Shown here: positions 7,356 through 16,073 of the stretch, in pieces
How positions within the stretch are numbered: the first letter of the stretch is position 1
Layout: every line of letters starts with the position of its first letter
Assembly: GCA_035946625.1 (NCBI GenBank)
Contig: DASYZE010000090.1
Location: 1 to 64,000 of the forward strand
DNA: 64,000 nt
Direction of reading: 5' to 3'
Origin: DASYXZ01 sp035946625
GTDB taxonomy: Bacteria > Acidobacteriota > Terriglobia > UBA7540
Notes under the pieces: model-generated
What the model saw: only the letters and a program-made list of their open reading frames with translations
What the model was told of the DNA's origin: nothing
Databases searched by the model: none
Program-made: the position numbers and the translations under genes

Positions 7356-7701
7356 CTATTATGAACATGCGATTACCCGTTTCTAACGACGTGCGGCGCG
7401 AAATCGACGAAATGCCGCAGATTTCCAAAATCGGAACACTGCGCTACGGGCTAAGACAACCTGCACCACTACCGGCTGTCGGCAACACTGGAATCAGATG
7501 CGCGGGTCGGGTATGCTAAGAGCAGGAGCTAGAGGTCAGGGGCTGGGGATGAGAAGCAATGAAAAGGGCCCTTCTCCCGCGTCGGGAGAATGAGGATGAC
7601 CAAGGGACCGGGGACTGGAGGCGGGATAGAAAGCCTTCACAGGGAAATCCATGACGGGGGCGGGCCCGGCACCAGATGGTGCAGGGCGGGAGAGATTGGC
7701 T

Positions 7702-7944
7702 ATGCAATTTCCGATCGGGCCTGAGGATGTGAAGATTGTTCAGGGAGCCAGCGGGCGGGGGCTGCAGGTGAGGTGCGGCGTTTGCGGCGCGGTGAATTGG
7801 AGCCATCTGGAGATGCGGACGGCGCTTTGGGCGTGCCGCAATTGCGAGCAGGTATTTACGCAATATTTTCCCGGGCTGGTGGAAAAAATACTGGCGATCG
7901 AGAAGCAAACGGCGGCCAGCCAGCCGCAACCGGCCGCGAAGTAG
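7702..7944 (+). CDS. Small zinc-ribbon protein, hypothetical
   Basis: 80 residues with CGVCGAV and CRNC, a CxxC...CxxC zinc ribbon spaced by about 20 residues, then a helical C-terminus (FPGLVEKILAIEKQ). ATG 7702 is chosen over the in-frame start at 7651 because a GGGAGAG run precedes it and the upstream residues are low-complexity Gly/Pro. The function is unknown; it may bind nucleic acid or a protein partner. Confidence 0.6.
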   Translation: MQFPIGPEDVKIVQGASGRGLQVRCGVCGAVNWSHLEMRTALWACRNCEQVFTQYFPGLVEKILAIEKQTAASQPQPAAK

Positions 7945-8520
7945 TGTCCTGTCTCATGAATTCATAGCCTGATTTCGCCAACTTCCCGGAGGGCGGCGGC
8001 TTGCCGCGGCTTTCCCCCAGCCGGAGCTTGATCGGGCGGGAACTCCGTGATGGTGCGGAAGCCAGCTCGTGCCCGCCAAAGCGGGAGCAAGCTCCCGCAC
8101 TCCAAATGGGCTGCCTCAGCAGGGTAAACATTTAATCAACGAACTTCCGAAACAGGACGGAGCAGGGTGATGAAGAACCCGCAAAAGCAGGGCGGGATTC
8201 CTCGCTTCGCTCGGAATGACAAGCACTGGCGGCTCTGTGGAAAGTCGATGCGTAACTCATTGGGGTTCAACAAAGCGTCTCCGCGCAGGAGCGACGACTT
8301 TCTGCTCATCATGGGCAGCGCTACGGCTGTTAATGCTCAGAATGACAACGTTGGGGCTTCCCCCTCCAGCGGCTACAGCTTGGATGGCTGAAGAAAGCCC
8401 CTCTCGATTTATTCTTCCAATTGTTGCCCAAAATCCGGTGATCGTCACGAGATGTATTGGCGGTGATTGGTTGGAGTGGCGGTCTCCGAGGGCCGAGAAT
8501 CCGGCGGGCATAGACCGCCG
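7945..8520. other. Repeat-rich intergenic region
   Basis: 575 bases with no convincing gene. It contains a 7-bp-stem hairpin GCGGGAG-CAAG-CTCCCGC near 8081-8098, one copy of the 115-bp repeat (8233-8347), and the start of a repeat ending in CCGCCGCTACAA. The segment 7998-8106 resembles 13450-13588. Confidence 0.6.
8233..8347. repeat. 115-bp dispersed repeat, copy A
   Basis: Aligns without gaps to 33889-34003 with about 11 mismatches by eye. Both copies are intergenic and end in a (G/A)GAATGACA terminus. Confidence 0.85.
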
Positions 8521-8526
8521 CTACAA
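8501..8526. repeat. CGGCGG...GACCGCCGCTACAA repeat, copy 1
   Basis: Shares its right half (GACCGCCGCTACAA) with 14588-14613 and 32962-32987; the arms form a hairpin. The CTA in this copy supplies the TAG stop of the GH2 gene on the minus strand. Confidence 0.7.
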
Positions 8527-11313
8527 CGGAATCTGGTAGCGCGGGGAGAAATTGGAGACGGCGTAGTTGACCAGCGCGTCCAGGAAGGTGGTGGCGTAGG
8601 GGTCAGAGCCGTAAGAAGCGGAAAGCGAGAAGGTACAGACCAGCAGTTTGCCCGCGCCGCAACGGGCTTGAACGAGCGCGACCACGCTCGAGTGAATCCA
8701 GCCGTAGAAGATTCCCGAGAGCACATCGTCAAAATTTTGCGGCGGCACGCCCTTGAGGACCGCGCCGGGGGTGACGGAGATGGTCTCAAAGCCGGCCAGG
8801 GTGCTGAAGCCGATGGGCTTGAAGGGGTCGCGATCCTTGCGGACCCAGAGGAAACTTGAAATCCAGTTGCCGTCGAGATTATCCGCCGTGCGCGGCAGAA
8901 CTTCCAGGCCGGGGGCAAGGGTTTGTTTTTCGCCGGCGATGAGAATCACGCGGCCGCCGGCGCGCAGATTTTTTTTCACTTCATCGTCAAACACCGAAGC
9001 GATGAGCACGGGGAAAGTCTCGGCGCCTGAAGGTTGCTGGTAACCGCGGGCGCGCATTTCCGTCACCAGCCGGCGCAGGCGTCCGCCGGGATCGTGGAAG
9101 GCGACGGCGGGCTCGATATCCGCCGGGCGGGGCGGGAAGAAATAAAAAGCTATGGCGGTGGGATCCTCGGAAATGATCCTGGCGCCGGAAGTGACGCGAA
9201 CTTTCAAGAGCGCTTCCACGGGCTTGTTAACTGAAGGGACAACAAACTCGGCGATGCCCACCCGGGCGGCCGACCCCACGGGGACGGGCGGGAGGGCGAA
9301 GGTGCTGTTCAGGGGCGTGCCCTCGATTTCCCATGTGACGGTGGCGCCCGCCAGATTGGCGCCACCGTAGTGGGAAAAATATATTTGCGCCCGCGCTCTT
9401 TCTCCCGAGGTGAAGTTGCGCCGGTCGGCGCGCGCGACCACCAGATCGTTCTGCTGAATTTTGGCGAGCGCGCCGCCAAAAACTTTGGGATGGCGCCACA
9501 TGTCAAGCAGACCGTTCGATTCCCAATTGATGTCCGTAAATTCCGTGATCACGTAGCCCTGCATTTCCGGGTGCATTCGCAGGCTGCCGATTTCATACTT
9601 CAGCGACTCGAACTCGTGCCACTGGGTGGCGTCGGCGAGAGCGTTGAAGTCAGGGAAGAGTGAGCCGTATTGATAATCTTTGAAACGTTTTTCCACGCCC
9701 TCGGGCAGGGTGATTGGGCGGCCGCCAAAATCGCGCGTGAACCACCAGGGCAGGGGAAGGTGCAGGCGCGGCAATCCCCAATTGCCGAATTCGGAAAGCA
9801 CCAGCGGCTCGTCACCCCGCGGCCGGGCGTCGCCGTAGGGGCTGAACAACGAGCTGGGGCGCGCGGCCTGGTCGAAAATCAGGCGATCGAAGTTGGCGGG
9901 ATAGTCGGGGATGGCGACGTATTGATGGAAGTCGGCGAGATCGGTTTGCAGGTGAAAATTGTCGCAGCAGGCGCTGTTGTCGTCCACCAGCCAGCCGGGC
10001 ACGAAAGTTTTCGCCTGTTGATAAGTTTTTTCAAGCCAGGCGCGCTGCGGAGCTTCCTTCAGATTAGCGCCCCAGCTTTCGTTGATGATGCTGACAATGA
10101 CGATGCAAGGATGATTCCAGTCGCGCTCCACCATGCCGTGAAGCGTTTCCAGGGCGCGGCGTTCGGAGTCGGGCGTGAGTTTGTCCCAGTTGGGAATTTC
10201 GTACCAGATGAGCACGCCGGCTTCGTCGGCGGCCTGGAGATAACGCGGGTCCGGCACCTTGATGTGGCAGCGCAGCAGGTTCAGGCCCAGCGCTTTGGCA
10301 TGGCGCATTTCGTCGCGCAAATAGTCGAGCGAGGGAGGAGTGTAAACCGTGTCGGGATAAAAGTCCTGGTCAAGCGCGCCGCGAAGGTAAATCACCCGAC
10401 CGTTCAAATAAAATTTGCCGGCGCGCGTTTCGAAAGTACGGAAGCCGAAACGATAGGACTGCGTTTCGCCCAGACTAGTTTTGATTTGCAGCGTATAAAG
10501 TGCCGGATTCGAGAGGCTCCAGAGATTGGGGCTCACAAGTTTTCCGGAAAATTCGGATGCGCCTGTTTTCGCGTCGGGGGCGCGCGAACCTTGCCAGACT
10601 TGCGTGCCGGCGGAATCCAATATCGCCGCGTCCACCTCGGGCGGAGAAGCAGTTCTCTCCGAAGAAGCCGAGACCAGCGGAACGTGAATCTTGAATTGGC
10701 CGTCGGCGCCGGCGGTGATGTGAACCGGCCCGAGATACGTTTGCGGGCGGTAGTCCAGCGCCACGCTTTGCCACAGGCCACTGGTTTGTACGTACCAATT
10801 CTGCTTGCCGTGGGGAATTTCGGCGTACTTGATGCCCTCCACGACCTCGTTCGGCTTGGCGCCGGGATCAACCACACGCACGGCAATTTGGTTCTCGCCG
10901 GCGCGGAGGAGACTGGTAACGTCAAACGCGAAGGGCAGGTAGCCACCCTCGTGGGTGCCCACTTTCTGTCCGTTCAAATAAACTTCGGCGAGATAATCAA
11001 CGGCGCCGAAGCGAAGGAGCGCGACCTGGCCGGCGGGAGTGGGCGCAAGCGTGACCGTGCGCCAGTACCACGCCACTCCGGCATAATCGCGCAGATCGGT
11101 GAACTCCGACTGCCACGAACCCGGAACGTTGACGGGCCGAACGGCGGGGCCGGAAGGGAGCGTCCCGATGGTAATAGTTGCCGACGGGTCGGGCACAAAA
11201 CTCCAGACGCCGTCGAGCAAAATATCTTTTGCCGTTGCCGCCAGGGCAGGCGTAAATCCAAAGCAGGCAAGCAGGATGATGGCGGTGATTGTACGATGGA
11301 GAAATTTTCGCAT
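8521..11313 (-). CDS. Secreted glycoside hydrolase family 2 enzyme
   Basis: A 930-residue protein from ATG 11313; an in-frame start 68 codons upstream would bury the signal peptide MRKFLHRTITAIILLACFGF. The order is: signal peptide (1-27), sugar-binding jelly-roll domain (about 30-195, with VPGSWQSEF and VYLNGQKVGTHEGGY), immunoglobulin-like domain (about 195-300), TIM barrel (about 300-590) and extra beta-rich C-terminal domains. Catalytic residues expected for GH2 are visible: acid/base E412 in SIINESWG and nucleophile E508 in LVLSEFGNWG. Activity could be beta-galactosidase, beta-glucuronidase or beta-mannosidase; the sequence does not settle it. Probably periplasmic or extracellular. It stands alone, divergent from the next gene. 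Confidence 0.9.
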   Translation of the reverse strand: MRKFLHRTITAIILLACFGFTPALAATAKDILLDGVWSFVPDPSATITIGTLPSGPAVRPVNVPGSWQSEFTDLRDYAGVAWYWRTVTLAPTPAGQVALLRFGAVDYLAEVYLNGQKVGTHEGGYLPFAFDVTSLLRAGENQIAVRVVDPGAKPNEVVEGIKYAEIPHGKQNWYVQTSGLWQSVALDYRPQTYLGPVHITAGADGQFKIHVPLVSASSERTASPPEVDAAILDSAGTQVWQGSRAPDAKTGASEFSGKLVSPNLWSLSNPALYTLQIKTSLGETQSYRFGFRTFETRAGKFYLNGRVIYLRGALDQDFYPDTVYTPPSLDYLRDEMRHAKALGLNLLRCHIKVPDPRYLQAADEAGVLIWYEIPNWDKLTPDSERRALETLHGMVERDWNHPCIVIVSIINESWGANLKEAPQRAWLEKTYQQAKTFVPGWLVDDNSACCDNFHLQTDLADFHQYVAIPDYPANFDRLIFDQAARPSSLFSPYGDARPRGDEPLVLSEFGNWGLPRLHLPLPWWFTRDFGGRPITLPEGVEKRFKDYQYGSLFPDFNALADATQWHEFESLKYEIGSLRMHPEMQGYVITEFTDINWESNGLLDMWRHPKVFGGALAKIQQNDLVVARADRRNFTSGERARAQIYFSHYGGANLAGATVTWEIEGTPLNSTFALPPVPVGSAARVGIAEFVVPSVNKPVEALLKVRVTSGARIISEDPTAIAFYFFPPRPADIEPAVAFHDPGGRLRRLVTEMRARGYQQPSGAETFPVLIASVFDDEVKKNLRAGGRVILIAGEKQTLAPGLEVLPRTADNLDGNWISSFLWVRKDRDPFKPIGFSTLAGFETISVTPGAVLKGVPPQNFDDVLSGIFYGWIHSSVVALVQARCGAGKLLVCTFSLSASYGSDPYATTFLDALVNYAVSNFSPRYQIPL

Positions 11314-11576
11314 GATGAAATTTCCAGATTTCCTGTGGTTGAGTTCCGGCATCGCGGTTTGTCGGTCGTACATGAAATTGATATTCCCCGGTCTGGGTGC
11401 CATCCTGCGCATTCTCGTCCGCGAAAGTTTATTCGGTATGCGCGCCGAAAGGCAATAGTGGGGAAAAAACATTTTCGGACCGGGCGCGCTTGCAGGTTCC
11501 ACTTTCGATTCCTGCACCGGCTGTGCTAGTATGAGGCGCTTTTATTCCGGCGGTGATTTGCGGTGGAATTCCAAAC

Positions 11577-11969
11577 ATGACTTCAAGCGCGGCGGCCAAA
11601 CAAAAGGCTGAATATCTGGTGGGGCCGGAGACGGCGGTGGAATTGCCCGGCGCAGGCCCGGCGTTCGAGTTGGGCGAAAAATCCGGGAAGGCCGTGCTGG
11701 TGGTGCTGCGGGTCACGGCAGTGATCGAGCAGGAATCGCTGCTGGTGTCGGTGTGGGGATCGGCGGACGGAAAAGATTGGGGGGCGAAGCACCTGTTTCA
11801 ATTTCCGGAGCGATTTTATCGCGGGATCACGCCGGCCTCGCTCGATCTGGCGCAGCGGCCGGAGATCAAATTTCTGCAGGCGCGCTGGGAAGTGAATCGA
11901 TGGGGCCGCGGGTATCCCCGCCCCTATTTCAAGTTTTCGCTGGAACTTCAGACGCTGAAGGCCGGCTAG
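11577..11969 (+). CDS. Conserved hypothetical protein
   Basis: A 130-residue soluble protein without signal or membrane segment. It reads as a beta-sandwich-like domain (AVLVVLRVTAVIEQESLLVS, then VWGSADGKDWG and YFKFSLEL). ATG 11577 is preferred to an upstream start at 11553. The SADGKDW turn resembles strand-turns in discoidin- or CBM-like folds, but no family is recognised. It is followed after 28 bases by the PilZ gene on the same strand. Confidence 0.65.
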   Translation: MTSSAAAKQKAEYLVGPETAVELPGAGPAFELGEKSGKAVLVVLRVTAVIEQESLLVSVWGSADGKDWGAKHLFQFPERFYRGITPASLDLAQRPEIKFLQARWEVNRWGRGYPRPYFKFSLELQTLKAG

Positions 11970-11997
11970 AAGACGGCCCCCCCGAGGTTTGCGATCC

Positions 11998-12339
11998 ATG
12001 GCAGATGAAGGCCGGGAATACATCACACCGGAGATTGACAAGCGGCGGCAGCGGCGCGCCCAACTGATCACCGAAGTGAAATGCGAGGCCCTGAACCGCG
12101 ATGAATTTCTGGTGACACGCGACGTGAGCGCGGGCGGTTTGTTCGTGAGCACCAAAAATCCGCTGCCCCTGAAATCCGAGGTGCGCGTCGCCTTCAGCCT
12201 GGCCACCGGGAGCGCCGCCATTTCCTGCCGGGGACGCGTGGTCTATTCCATGCAAGGCCTGGGCATGGGCATTCAATTTGCGGACTTGAGTGAGGACGGC
12301 CGCAGCGCGCTTGAAAAATTTGTAGACGAAGCCAACTAA
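11998..12339 (+). CDS. PilZ-domain protein
   Basis: 113 residues forming a single PilZ domain. It has an N-terminal Arg-rich segment (KRRQRRAQL, RxxxR-type) and the DVSAGGLFVST motif matching D/NxSxxG, the two c-di-GMP contact sites. The C-terminal barrel strand GLGMGIQFADLS is also typical. It is likely a c-di-GMP-responsive adaptor. ATG 11998 follows GAGG at the right distance; a TTG nine bases earlier is less likely. Confidence 0.85.
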   Translation: MADEGREYITPEIDKRRQRRAQLITEVKCEALNRDEFLVTRDVSAGGLFVSTKNPLPLKSEVRVAFSLATGSAAISCRGRVVYSMQGLGMGIQFADLSEDGRSALEKFVDEAN

Positions 12340-12506
12340 AGCCTGCCCTTCTTCCTTCTTAACCTTGTAGTTGAACAACCCAGGATGAGCCGGGTGGCGG
12401 CGGGTCCATCCCTCCGCCGGGTGATTGATTGAGAGGGAAAGTGGCGGCATCAAGGCGCTGGGACGGACTTTTTCAAGGGTTGGCCTGATATTGTGGGAGG
12501 ACTTTT

Positions 12507-13349
12507 ATGAAGCTGATGCATGCGATGCGCCGAAGCACAACGCTACTTATCTTTATAGTATTATACTATCAAATAACATGGGGCCGGCAAGCCCCACCCG
12601 CCGCGCCAAACAAGGCGCAGCCGAATCCCTCGCAGGAAATTCAGACACAGAAAATCGAGAGTCCGCCCGCCCACCCGGAGCAACCGGCTACGCTGAATAA
12701 TGTTACGGGCTCCCTGCCGGCGGCGGAGTTGAAGGTGCTGCTGAAGAATGTGCGCTTCTCCGAGTATCGCATCAACGACCTGCTGACCGACGTACATCCG
12801 GAAAAGTGGAAATTGCCGGAGGCGACGCTGGAATCATTTAACCAATCACTTAAAACTTTGCACAACCAGGTGGACGCGCTCGAGCAGTGGCGGGGGCAAT
12901 TTGAACAGCGCCCGGACAGCCTCTATCTTGGCTTCGAGACTTACTCCACCATTGATACGGTGCTGCCGCGCTTGAATGGAGTGACGCAAAGTATTGGGGA
13001 GCACGAGACGGCCGCATACGCGGCCCAGTTCAGCAGAGCGTGGGGCCAGCTCTTTGACCTCCAGCAAAGTATCGGCGGCTACGTGAGCTCGCTGATGCAG
13101 AGCCAGGACCAGGTGATGGTGGATTACGCCAGCAATATGGCCGCGTGCCAGCAGAGCCTGAGCGCGGCCATGCGGGGCAAAAGCTCGCGCGCCACATACA
13201 CGCGAAACTCGCAGCCCATTCGTCCCCAGCGGCGAAGCGCGCATCCGTCGCCGGCGAAGCCCAGGGGGAGCGAGAAGCAGGGAAAACAAGAAAATAAGCC
13301 CGGGGCGAAAAAGCCTGCCGCGCCTGCGAACCCGGCGCCCAAAAAATAA
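12507..13349 (+). CDS. Secreted hypothetical protein with Lys/Pro-rich tail
   Basis: 280 residues. An N-terminal signal-like segment (STTLLIFIVLYYQITWG) is followed by a Pro/Gln-rich linker, a helical domain (about 70-225, heptad-like, LKTLHNQVDALEQW) and a basic Lys/Pro/Ala tail (about 230-280). GGAGG sits 7 bases before the ATG. No known family. The basic tail could bind peptidoglycan, nucleic acid or surface polymers; this is inference. Confidence 0.7.
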   Translation: MKLMHAMRRSTTLLIFIVLYYQITWGRQAPPAAPNKAQPNPSQEIQTQKIESPPAHPEQPATLNNVTGSLPAAELKVLLKNVRFSEYRINDLLTDVHPEKWKLPEATLESFNQSLKTLHNQVDALEQWRGQFEQRPDSLYLGFETYSTIDTVLPRLNGVTQSIGEHETAAYAAQFSRAWGQLFDLQQSIGGYVSSLMQSQDQVMVDYASNMAACQQSLSAAMRGKSSRATYTRNSQPIRPQRRSAHPSPAKPRGSEKQGKQENKPGAKKPAAPANPAPKK

Positions 13350-13606
13350 TGAATGTGGCGCAAATTCACGCTGGAACGAATGGCAATCAACTTCTTTCTC
13401 TCCAGTCCTGTTACAGGAGCTTGTGGTCCGATTGCGCGGACCATTTGGAGTGTGGCGGCTTGCCGCCGTTTTGGCTGAGCAGAAGTTTAATCTAGTGGGA
13501 AGCCCGTGATGGCGAGCCAACCAGCCTACGCGCCCTAAAACGGGAGCCCCACCGCAGAACTTGGGGTTCCCCTCCTCCCGCACTCGAAATATCATGCGGC
13601 GGCGGG

Positions 13607-14386
13607 CTATTTTCCAAAAACTTGTTTGAGCAGCGGCGTAACTTGGGCGGCGGGGTTTTTCCTGATCTTCGCTTCCTCCTGCCCCAGAACGTAGAAAAGG
13701 CCGTCGAGGCTTTTGGAGACCACGTACCGGTCAATATCCAGGGTGCCCGGCTTGCCCAGGGGAAGGTCGGACGCGACACCCATGAGGCGGCTGTACTTTT
13801 TGGTGACACCAACATTTTCCATGGACTTTTTTACCACGGGCGTGAACGCGGTGGTCAGTTGGCCGGTGGTTTTCTGCTTGAAGTAATCGGTGGCGGCGGT
13901 GTTGTTTCCCGCCAGAATCTTGCGCGCATCGTCGAAGGTCATTTGCTTGAGCGCGTCCAGGAAAATCGGCTGGGCCAGGGGCGCGGCCTGCTCGGCGGCG
14001 CGATTCATGCTGAGTACGAATTCATCCACCTGGGGGCCCTTGCCCATCAGGCGCAGGCCCTTCTCCATCAACCGGAGCTTTTGCGGCAGCAGAATCTTGA
14101 TGGCCGCGTTGGCGAAATAGCCGTCCTTGCGCCCGGTGGATTTGACGGTGTTCTCCGTCCCTACCCGGAGCGCTTCTTTAAGTCCCGAGGCGATTTTACT
14201 TTCGCCCAGGCCAGCCTTGTTGCCGCCCTTCAGGCGGTTCAGGATCGAATCGAGTTGCCCGCCCGCCCAACAGGGTGCGGGCGCGTGCGTCAGGAAAACG
14301 GCCCATCCCACGAGCAGGGCGGGGAATTTAAGGTGGCGCTTGGGGCGCGATAAGAATATTAAGGGACCGCTTTGAGGGGGCTTCAC
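13607..14386 (-). CDS. DUF4197 family exported protein
   Basis: 259 residues from GTG 14386, chosen because a strong GGAGGT lies 6 bases upstream; the frame extends further but only to a poor TTG. A signal-like segment (FPALLVGWAVFL...CWAGG) is followed by the DUF4197 domain: GLKEALRVGTENTV, then ILLPQKLRLMEKGLR, VDEFVLSMNRAAEQAAP, FDDARKIL and DIDRYVVSKSLDGLFYVL, a series characteristic of this family. The family's function is not established. Expected in the periplasm. Confidence 0.85.
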   Translation of the reverse strand: MKPPQSGPLIFLSRPKRHLKFPALLVGWAVFLTHAPAPCWAGGQLDSILNRLKGGNKAGLGESKIASGLKEALRVGTENTVKSTGRKDGYFANAAIKILLPQKLRLMEKGLRLMGKGPQVDEFVLSMNRAAEQAAPLAQPIFLDALKQMTFDDARKILAGNNTAATDYFKQKTTGQLTTAFTPVVKKSMENVGVTKKYSRLMGVASDLPLGKPGTLDIDRYVVSKSLDGLFYVLGQEEAKIRKNPAAQVTPLLKQVFGK

Positions 14387-14587
14387 GAAGTACCTCCATC
14401 TTCCGGAAAGAGACGAGAGCGGGAGCCTGTTTTGCCCAGGCAACCTGGAGGCGATTGCGGGGCCCCGCCTCCCTGGGCATCGTAGGGGAATTTGTTTTGC
14501 ATGTCAAAGGCGGAGAGGGCGGGGTCCGACGGTTTGTAGCGGCGGCCTGGCGCCTGCGGGGCCGCCATCTTCAGCCGATATGCGAAA

Positions 14588-14613
14588 TCGGCGGTCGTAG
14601 ACCGCCGCTACAA
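14588..14613. repeat. CGGCGGTC...GACCGCCGCTACAA repeat, copy 2
   Basis: Same core as 8501-8526 and 32962-32987; forms a perfect GGCGGTC/GACCGCC hairpin. Confidence 0.75.
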
Positions 14614-14749
14614 AAAGATGGCCTGTGCCTCGATGGATGATGACGACCCAAGATTAGTTATATATAAATGTTATATATACATATAAGATATCCGTGTGGT
14701 TAGGCGTCAAGCTCTCAGGCCGCATCCATGCTAGAATGCGGCGCGGATG

Positions 14750-14850
14750 TGCCACCCGCGGCTGGGCGGGTTGAGCGACCGGTTCGGGCATTTCGGGTTG
14801 GTGGGTGACCCATCCCGGTTCAGGTCGTTCCCGTGACAAGCCGGGTGGCA
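14750..14850. repeat. 101-bp fold-back element
   Basis: Ends in TGCCACCCG and CGGGTGGCA, a perfect 9-bp inverted repeat, with nested complementary pieces (GCGACC with GGTCGT, GGGTGACCC). It lies 16 bases before the first ATG of the membrane zinc-protease-like gene, so it could be a mobile relic or part of that gene's leader. Confidence 0.55.
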
Positions 14851-14866
14851 GCGTGGGCCCGCCATC

Positions 14867-15898
14867 ATGATGGGCGGGGCCGCGGCTCTTGCCAGGATGC
14901 GCTGCCCAAAATGCCAATTCGATCATGAATTACAGACCACGGAGTGTCTGAAGTGCGGGATCGTCTTTGCCCGGTATCAAGCGGCTCTGCAGGCGACCTC
15001 GAAACCGCCCGGAGCCGTCGGGCCGGGCCCCATGGAGCCTGGCCGAATCGATGGCAGCACGCAGGGGGCGGCAGGGAAACCGCCCGGGCCCATCGCGGCG
15101 ACATCGAGAGCGATGGGCGCTGTCGAGCCGGGCCGCGTGGAACTTGGGGGAATGTATGACGCCAGGAAGGAATTGAAGTACCGGGCGCTCGCCCTTCCTA
15201 TGGCATCGCTTGTGGCGCGCTTGGTGGTGGGCACGGGTCTGCGCATGGCGGTACGCATGCTCACCATGGTGCTGCACGAGAGTGGACACGCCATCACTTG
15301 CTGGCTCACCGGCCGCTGGGCTGTGCCGCTGCTCTGGGTTACCATGCACGGCGAAGAGCGGTCTTACCTGGTCGCGCTGGGGTTGGCGGCGGCCATCGGC
15401 TTCGGGGGATTTCGGGCTTGGGTGGCGCAACGGTGGGCGTGGGTCTTTGCCGCCGGCGCGGGACTCATGGTGCAACTGCTTTGCCTGACCGTGTGGCGCT
15501 ACCATGCCGAATCCCTGATCATCTTTTTCGGGGATGGCGGCGCCCTGGTGCTGGCCACCATCCTGATGGCGATGTTTTACGTTGGCCGCGGTAGCGCGCT
15601 CTATGAAAATTGGGGCATGCGGTGGGGATTGCTGGCCATCGGAGCGCTGACTTTCATGGATGTATACCGTACGTGGTCAGGGCCGCTCGAAGATCTTCCG
15701 TTCGGGGAGTTGGAAGGAGTGAACCTGTCTGACCCGAGCTTGCTAACCGAAATGTACGGATGGTCTGTCCCGTTGATGGTCGATCGCTACCTGCGCCTGG
15801 CGACGGTTTGCCTCACGGTTCTGGCTGTGCTCTACGTTTGGGGATTGGTCACGACGTATCGGGCGATGCGGTCCCCCGCTGGGCGCGCAGACGGGTAG
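14867..15898 (+). CDS. Zinc-ribbon plus HExxH integral membrane protein (M50-like)
   Basis: 343 residues. The N-terminus has a zinc ribbon (RCPKCQF, then ECLKCGIVFARYQ), a Pro/Gly-rich linker (about 45-100), then about six hydrophobic segments. In the first of these, MVLHESGHAITCW carries HESGH, the HExxH motif of membrane-embedded M50-type metalloproteases. The second M50 motif (NxxPxxxxDG) is not clearly seen, so activity is uncertain. Two start ATGs (14867, 14870) sit inside a hairpin (CCCGCC...GGGCGGG, 14858-14878). A third at 14897, directly before the zinc ribbon, is possible. Confidence 0.7.
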   Translation: MMGGAAALARMRCPKCQFDHELQTTECLKCGIVFARYQAALQATSKPPGAVGPGPMEPGRIDGSTQGAAGKPPGPIAATSRAMGAVEPGRVELGGMYDARKELKYRALALPMASLVARLVVGTGLRMAVRMLTMVLHESGHAITCWLTGRWAVPLLWVTMHGEERSYLVALGLAAAIGFGGFRAWVAQRWAWVFAAGAGLMVQLLCLTVWRYHAESLIIFFGDGGALVLATILMAMFYVGRGSALYENWGMRWGLLAIGALTFMDVYRTWSGPLEDLPFGELEGVNLSDPSLLTEMYGWSVPLMVDRYLRLATVCLTVLAVLYVWGLVTTYRAMRSPAGRADG

Positions 15899-16073
15899 GG
15901 ATGGCGGCGGAGCGGCCGGGAGGTAGCCAGGCCTTTTACGTCCTCCGCCGGCGGTGCGGCACCCTCGAGGCCTGGCGAGAAAAGCGGGCCAGTCTCTTTA
16001 GTAACTGAAGCGTTAAGCGCGGTTGACGGAGGCTGAGCGCGGCTATCATCTCCGGCAACGCATGCCACACCGT

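Larger units (their letters stand above)
14387..14866. other. Intergenic region with structured repeats and an AT-rich patch
   Basis: About 480 bases. It contains a CGGCGGTC...CCGCCGCTACAA repeat (14588-14613), with an inverted TGTAGCGGCGG partner near 14536; a TA-rich patch (14655-14690) unlike the GC-rich surroundings; and a 101-base fold-back with 9-bp arms (14750-14850) just before the next gene. No gene is visible. Confidence 0.6.

Noticed and set aside
8081..8098. GCGGGAG...CTCCCGC hairpin as a terminator
   Set aside because: No T-run follows on either strand and it is part of a longer dispersed repeat.
9670..11529. A 619-codon open frame on the plus strand
   Set aside because: Exactly antisense to the GH2 gene, whose domains and catalytic residues are clear. 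The antisense product has no family pattern and reflects GC-rich codon bias.
14867..15898. Calling the HESGH protein a site-2 protease
   Set aside because: The second M50 motif is not visible, so only an M50-like description is given.
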